Positions 60,635-64,000 of a stretch of DNA of 64,000 nt are shown piece after piece. The stretch comes from Strix aluco. Taxonomy: Eukaryota > Chordata > Aves > Strigiformes > Strigidae. The stretch is taken from assembly GCF_031877795.1 (NCBI RefSeq), contig NC_133954.1, positions 8,027,256 to 8,091,255 of the forward strand. Reading direction: 5' to 3'. Numbering within the stretch: the first letter of the stretch is position 1; every line of letters starts with the position of its first letter. Under the pieces are notes generated by a model. That model was not told the DNA's origin, ran no database searches, and saw nothing but the letters and a program-made list of their open reading frames with translations. The translations under genes and the position numbers were made by a program.

Positions 60635-60715
60635 AGATTGATGGGCAGGGTTTGATTGAAACCCCTTTGTCATGCAAATGTCAGGGCCTTGATGGATGAG
60701 CTCAGAGATGTGACA
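60635..60715 (+). promoter_or_regulatory. HOXB1: HOXB1 rhombomere-4 auto-regulatory element (b1-ARE)
   Basis: In order there are AGATTGATGG (60635-60644), TGATTGAAAC (60653-60662), CTTTGTCATGCAAAT (60665-60679) and TGATGGATGA (60690-60699), then TGACA (60711-60715). The first, second and fourth are PBX-HOX sites of the TGATNNAT type. The third is a joined SOX-OCT site with a perfect octamer. The last is a MEIS/PREP-like core. This matches the mammalian Hoxb1 ARE, where HOXB1-PBX complexes with SOX2 and OCT factors maintain r4 expression. It ends 205 bp upstream of the HOXB1 ATG. Confidence 0.9.
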
Positions 60716-60734
60716 AACTTCAGGAGCCCCTCGC

Positions 60735-60760
60735 TCATTGGGCTGGGGGCGAACCACGTG
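60735..60760 (+). promoter_or_regulatory. HOXB1: HOXB1 promoter CATTGG/CACGTG module
   Basis: TCATTGG (60735-60741) lies 13 bp before CACGTG (60755-60760), directly after the auto-regulatory element and about 160 bp before the ATG. It has the same order as in HOXB4 and HOXB2. No TATA box is evident. Confidence 0.55.
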
Positions 60761-60920
60761 GCCGCCCCCCCTGCCCCCACCCCGGCCCCGCCGACGGCTG
60801 CGGGGTTCGAGGGCTAGCGATGCATGGAAGGAAGTTTTACAGCTTTGACATACTATCTAAAGGTTGTAGGGCAGGCGGGATCCCCCCCAAAACAGGCTGA
60901 CCCTCCTCCATCAGTGGCAG

Positions 60921-61533
60921 ATGGACAATACTAGGATGAACTCCTTCTTAGAGTATGCAATTTGTAACCGTGGGACGGGCGCCTACCACCATTTAGAGCA
61001 AAGCTCCCCTTCCTTCCCCTCTTGCTCAGGTAGCCCCGCCAGTGACACTTTGAACGGGGACGGCCGCTTTGGCGTGGGAGGGAGCGCGGCCGCGGCCGCC
61101 CACCTCCCCCAGCAGAGCCCTGGCTACCACCCTCCCTCCTCCGGGCGCCCCATCCCCTTCGCGGGCGCTGCCCCGGCCGGGGGGTACCCGGCCCAAACCT
61201 GCGGCCCCAGCTACGGGCACCACCAGCTCTACCTCGGGCAGCAGGACGCGGAGGGGGTTTACTTCCAAGCGGCCGGGTACTCCGCCAACGCGGGATCCAA
61301 CCTCAGCTCCTTAGCAGAGAGCTACTGCGGGGCGGTGGCGGCCGCTGGGCAGTACCAGCAACAACACCTTTACGGGCAGGAGCAGCCCAGCTACTTGCCC
61401 GGCGTTTACAGCAACATCTCGTCTTCTTTAAACGAGGACAAAGACCCTGCGTGCCCCTCCGAGCCGTGCCCCAACGCCAGCGCCACGCAGACCTTCGACT
61501 GGATGAGAGTGAAGAGAAACCCGCCCAAGACAG
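60921..61533 (+). CDS. HOXB1: HOXB1 exon 1
   Basis: Codes residues 1-204 of a paralogue-group-1 HOX (labial-type) transcription factor that specifies rhombomere 4. The ATG gives MDNTRMNSFLEYAICNRGTG, the conserved group-1 N-terminus. A short Ala run follows at residues about 55-59, and Tyr/Gln-rich segments include AGQYQQQHLYGQEQPSYLPG. The labial-type hexapeptide TFDWM lies at residues 191-195, followed by RVKRNPPKT; most HOXB1 proteins have Lys at the first of these. The exon ends after one base of codon 205 at the strong donor G|GTGAGT (cut after 61533). Joined to exon 2 it reads [12 protein letters not shown]. The full protein is 312 aa. Confidence 0.97.
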
Positions 61534-62315
61534 GTGAGTTTGGGGAGCGCAGAGCTGGGCAAGGATGGGCCCCAGCCGGGCGAGGAGGGAGGCGGGGGGC
61601 AGCTCCCCAGCCCTGCAGGGACAAGTTGCCTTCCCCGGGCTCTGTACCCGAGGTAACTGGGCTCATCTTCAAGGGGAACACGGGTTTGGTTCCCTTTGGG
61701 GTTTTGGTTTGGTTATTTTTATTTTTATTTTTTTTAAACATCAGCTCAGCGCTGCGGAAAAGCCAGCTAGAGATTTTCCAGACACAGCTGATGGACGGTC
61801 CCTGAGCTCAGTTTCCCGCAGGCCCAATGCGATTTAAGCCCAGCTCGGAATAGGAAACGCTCTGGGCTTCCTGCTTCTTCCACAGCCGTGGCTTCCATCT
61901 CCCCTATTGTTCAACTTCCTTCTCCACAACCTTTCCTTAAATCACAACCTTCCCTCCTCCTCTCCCCATCATCACCCCCGCCCTCCCCTTCCACTCCTTC
62001 CCACGCATGTTCACGTCTCACGGCAGTTTGCAGGGCACTGGAGGGAATGGTTGGAAGGGAAGGAAGGGGGACACCGGGGTGGCCTGTCCCGCCGGGCTGT
62101 GTCCCTACGCCGGGAAGCCCGGGGTGGCTGAGGAGCCGGGGGGGAGCCCGAAACTCCGGGCGGTGGAGGGACCAAATGCCCAGGAGAGGAGGGGAGCGGG
62201 GCGGAGGGTGGGGTGGGGGGGAAGCCCGCACCCCACAGCCCCCCCCCCCCCGCGCCGTCCCAGCCAGGGAGTTGTTCCGGCTGCTCCTGCCCTGTTGGTG
62301 TTTGCTCGTTAACAG
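61534..62315 (+). other. HOXB1: HOXB1 intron 1
   Basis: A 782-bp phase-1 intron with donor GTGAGT and acceptor CTCGTTAACAG at 62315. It contains a pyrimidine-rich stretch (61900-62000) and a G/C-rich stretch with a C-tract at 62240-62250. Reading through the donor adds an unrelated GC-rich tail. No other gene. Confidence 0.93.
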
Positions 62316-62641
62316 CCAAAGTGTCGGAGTACGGAGCCCTGGGCCAGCCCAACACCATCCGCACCAACTTCACCACCAAGCAGCTGACGGAGCTGGAGAA
62401 GGAGTTTCACTTTAACAAGTACCTCACCCGGGCCCGGAGGGTGGAGATCGCCGCTACTCTGGAGCTCAACGAAACCCAGGTCAAGATCTGGTTTCAGAAC
62501 AGGCGGATGAAGCAGAAGAAGAGGGAAAAGGAAGGTCTCGCCCCGGCTGCTGCCTCCAGGTCTGCGAAGGAAGCGAGCGAAGCCTCGGATCAGTCCAACT
62601 GCACCTCACCTGAGGCCTCCCCCAGCTCCGTGTCCTCCTGA
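62316..62641 (+). CDS. HOXB1: HOXB1 exon 2: homeodomain and C-terminus
   Basis: Codes residues 205-312. The homeodomain spans residues 216-275, with the group-1 signature [19 protein letters not shown], then [16 protein letters not shown] and [19 protein letters not shown], with Gln50 and Asn51 intact. The Ser/Ala-rich tail ends [11 protein letters not shown] before TGA at 62639-62641. The first two bases CC complete a GCC (Ala) codon. Confidence 0.97.
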
Positions 62642-63254
62642 AACGCGTCCCCGCAGGGACCCGGGGGTCAGCTGCTCCCTGCAGCCCCCCCCCGACAGAC
62701 ACACACGCACGAACACGCACAGCCCCGCCCGCACACACGCGTGGGAGCAAGGCCACGCTTCCCTGCCAGCGGGCCCTTCGGCTCCAGCCGCCTCCACACG
62801 CGTGACACCAATTCTCCCGCTTGCATTTCTCTCTTAATTTATAGACCCTCTGTAAACCTCTGGACTCCAAAGGAGCAGCCGTGTCCTATATCCTTAGCAA
62901 TAGGCGTTTGTCTCAGGGACGTTTCTCCCTCTCCCTTGTCCCTCCCTATAGGAACTGCACTTTCAACTACAGAAACTTTAAAACGAATTTAGTTTTCACC
63001 CCTTTTAAAAATGTGCACAACGACTTTTGTCTGCAAGAATCCTACGTTTGATGTATTTTTCCTCCCGACGAGGTTGTAAAAAAGTTTGGGGTATTTTTTT
63101 GTTTCCCTTTTATTTACTGTATGTATACCTTGGAATGAGATCTGGGGCGCCTGAGATACCAGAGGCCTCTGCAAAGACCCAAACACCAAGCAAAAAAAAA
63201 AAAAAAAAAAAAAAAAGCAACTCCTCTGCTACCATTTTGCACTATTACTGCTTT

Positions 63255-63261
63255 ACAGGGT
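63255..63261 (+). promoter_or_regulatory. HOXB1: miR-10 7-mer-m8 site in HOXB1 3'UTR
   Basis: ACAGGGT complements miR-10 bases 2-8; the following base is T, so it is not an 8-mer. miR-10 repression of a HOXB1 gene is known in zebrafish. Confidence 0.55.
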
Positions 63262-63748
63262 TTCCGACACGCTCTGCGACTGTGACTGTTACTGATCCTG
63301 AGGGAGGGAGGGTTGTGCTACCAGAGAAAACGAGACGAGGCGGAGGCTGACCTCGGGGTGCTTTGGGCAACGGTCACTGTCGCAGGAGGTGTGAAGGTGG
63401 ACGGGAACAAGGCTGCGGGGGGGCCGCGGGGCTTGGCCCCCCCGGCACTGATGCACTGGATGCTATTTATTGTACGTCTCGGTAGCCCGAAGTCTTGGGG
63501 CGAAGTAGCACGGTTCCTTGTACCCCCACCCTCTTAGGCTTATCGGAGTCCGAGAAAAACATTATTTAACCATGGCTAAATTGTTTCCCTTCCCCGCGAG
63601 AAACTTTAGGGTAGGACGAACTGAAAACCACGGCAACTTTGTTAAAGATTGTTTTAAAGGGAAAAACGTCAGCGAGAAAAACTAGCGGTTTCTTAATCGG
63701 AATCTCCCATTTCCCCTCCACTCCCTTCCTCGTGCTCTGTATCTCGAA

Positions 63749-63762
63749 ATGAAACTACCTCA
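63749..63762 (+). promoter_or_regulatory. HOXB1: Overlapping miR-196 and let-7 target site beside the HOXB1 poly(A) signal
   Basis: ATGAAACTACCT (63749-63760) complements miR-196 bases 2-13 without a break. CTACCTCA (63755-63762) is a complete let-7 8-mer. Both lie within 18 nt of the AATAAA at 63767. miR-196 genes lie in HOX clusters upstream of group 9. The matches are read directly; activity is inferred. Confidence 0.55.
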
Positions 63763-63766
63763 GTCT

Positions 63767-63772
63767 AATAAA
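63767..63772 (+). terminator. HOXB1: HOXB1 polyadenylation signal
   Basis: AATAAA about 1.1 kb after the HOXB1 stop codon, followed by T-rich sequence. It is the only canonical signal in the HOXB1 3' flank in this window. Confidence 0.7.
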
Positions 63773-63790
63773 GTTTACTTTTTCCACATG

Positions 63791-64000
63791 CAAGTCCTCT
63801 CGACTTTACGCGGAATGGAAATCTCTCCCGTCCAGGGAAATGCGCGACACGGGGCGGGGGGAGCCCAGGCTCGGAGGGAGGAGGATGAGGAAGGAAAAGG
63901 TCTCCGGCTGCTGCCAAAGCTCCCAAGCAAAACGCCCGATCCTGCTTCCTGCGGGTCCCCTACACCCCCCCCCGCCTCGGCATCGCCAGGATCGGGCCCG
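63791..64000. other. 3' flank of HOXB1
   Basis: Purine- and C-rich sequence with no gene or recognisable regulatory site. The known 3' retinoid element of HOXB1 is not seen and probably lies beyond the window. Confidence 0.5.

Larger units (their letters stand above)
62642..63790 (+). other. HOXB1: HOXB1 3' untranslated region
   Basis: About 1.15 kb between the stop and the AATAAA at 63767-63772. It contains a poly-A run (63193-63216), a miR-10 7-mer site at 63255-63261 and an overlapping let-7/miR-196 site at 63749-63762. No coding sequence is seen. Confidence 0.7.

Overview
The window is the 3' half of a vertebrate HOXB cluster. All genes lie on the + strand, in the order HOXB5 (last exon only), miR-10a, HOXB4, HOXB3, HOXB2, HOXB1. 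Each complete gene has the usual HOX form: exon 1 carries the N-terminal region and the hexapeptide, one short intron follows, and exon 2 carries the homeodomain. Splicing at the sites given here yields HOXB4 of 245 aa, HOXB3 of 400 aa, HOXB2 of 345 aa and HOXB1 of 312 aa.

The organism is most likely a bird. The proteins have sauropsid-like sequence and length, the cluster is compact, and the flanks carry GC-rich minisatellites and long homopolymer tracts typical of avian microchromosomes. A crocodile or turtle cannot be excluded from this sequence alone. I recognise no interspersed transposon, no viral relic and no other protein-coding gene, as is usual for HOX clusters.

Layout: 1-888 HOXB5 intron; 889-2035 HOXB5 exon 2 and 3'UTR; 2036-14717 regulatory DNA with a DR5 retinoic acid response element at 12.1 kb; 14.72-14.83 kb the miR-10a hairpin; 16.15-17.66 kb HOXB4 coding; 17.7-41.1 kb a long non-coding interval that probably holds upstream HOXB3 promoters and exons; 41.2-45.1 kb HOXB3; 45.1-48.5 kb HOXB2 upstream DNA with a PBX-HOX plus MEIS/PREP enhancer; 48.6-51.4 kb HOXB2; 51.4-60.6 kb intergenic DNA with a GC-rich minisatellite at 53.65-54.31 kb; 60.63-60.72 kb the HOXB1 rhombomere-4 auto-regulatory element; 60.9-63.8 kb HOXB1 with its 3'UTR.

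The parts form a connected circuit. Retinoid sites feed the cluster. HOXB1 with PBX/MEIS drives its own r4 element and that of HOXB2. miR-10a sits upstream of HOXB4 and has matching seed sites in the HOXB3 and HOXB1 3'UTRs. The HOXB1 3'UTR also ends with an overlapping let-7/miR-196 site. This is a known system. The less familiar points are the overlapping miRNA site, a CCATTGG plus CACGTG promoter module shared across genes, an orphan copy of that module at 45.3 kb, and a NAGNAG splice acceptor in HOXB3.
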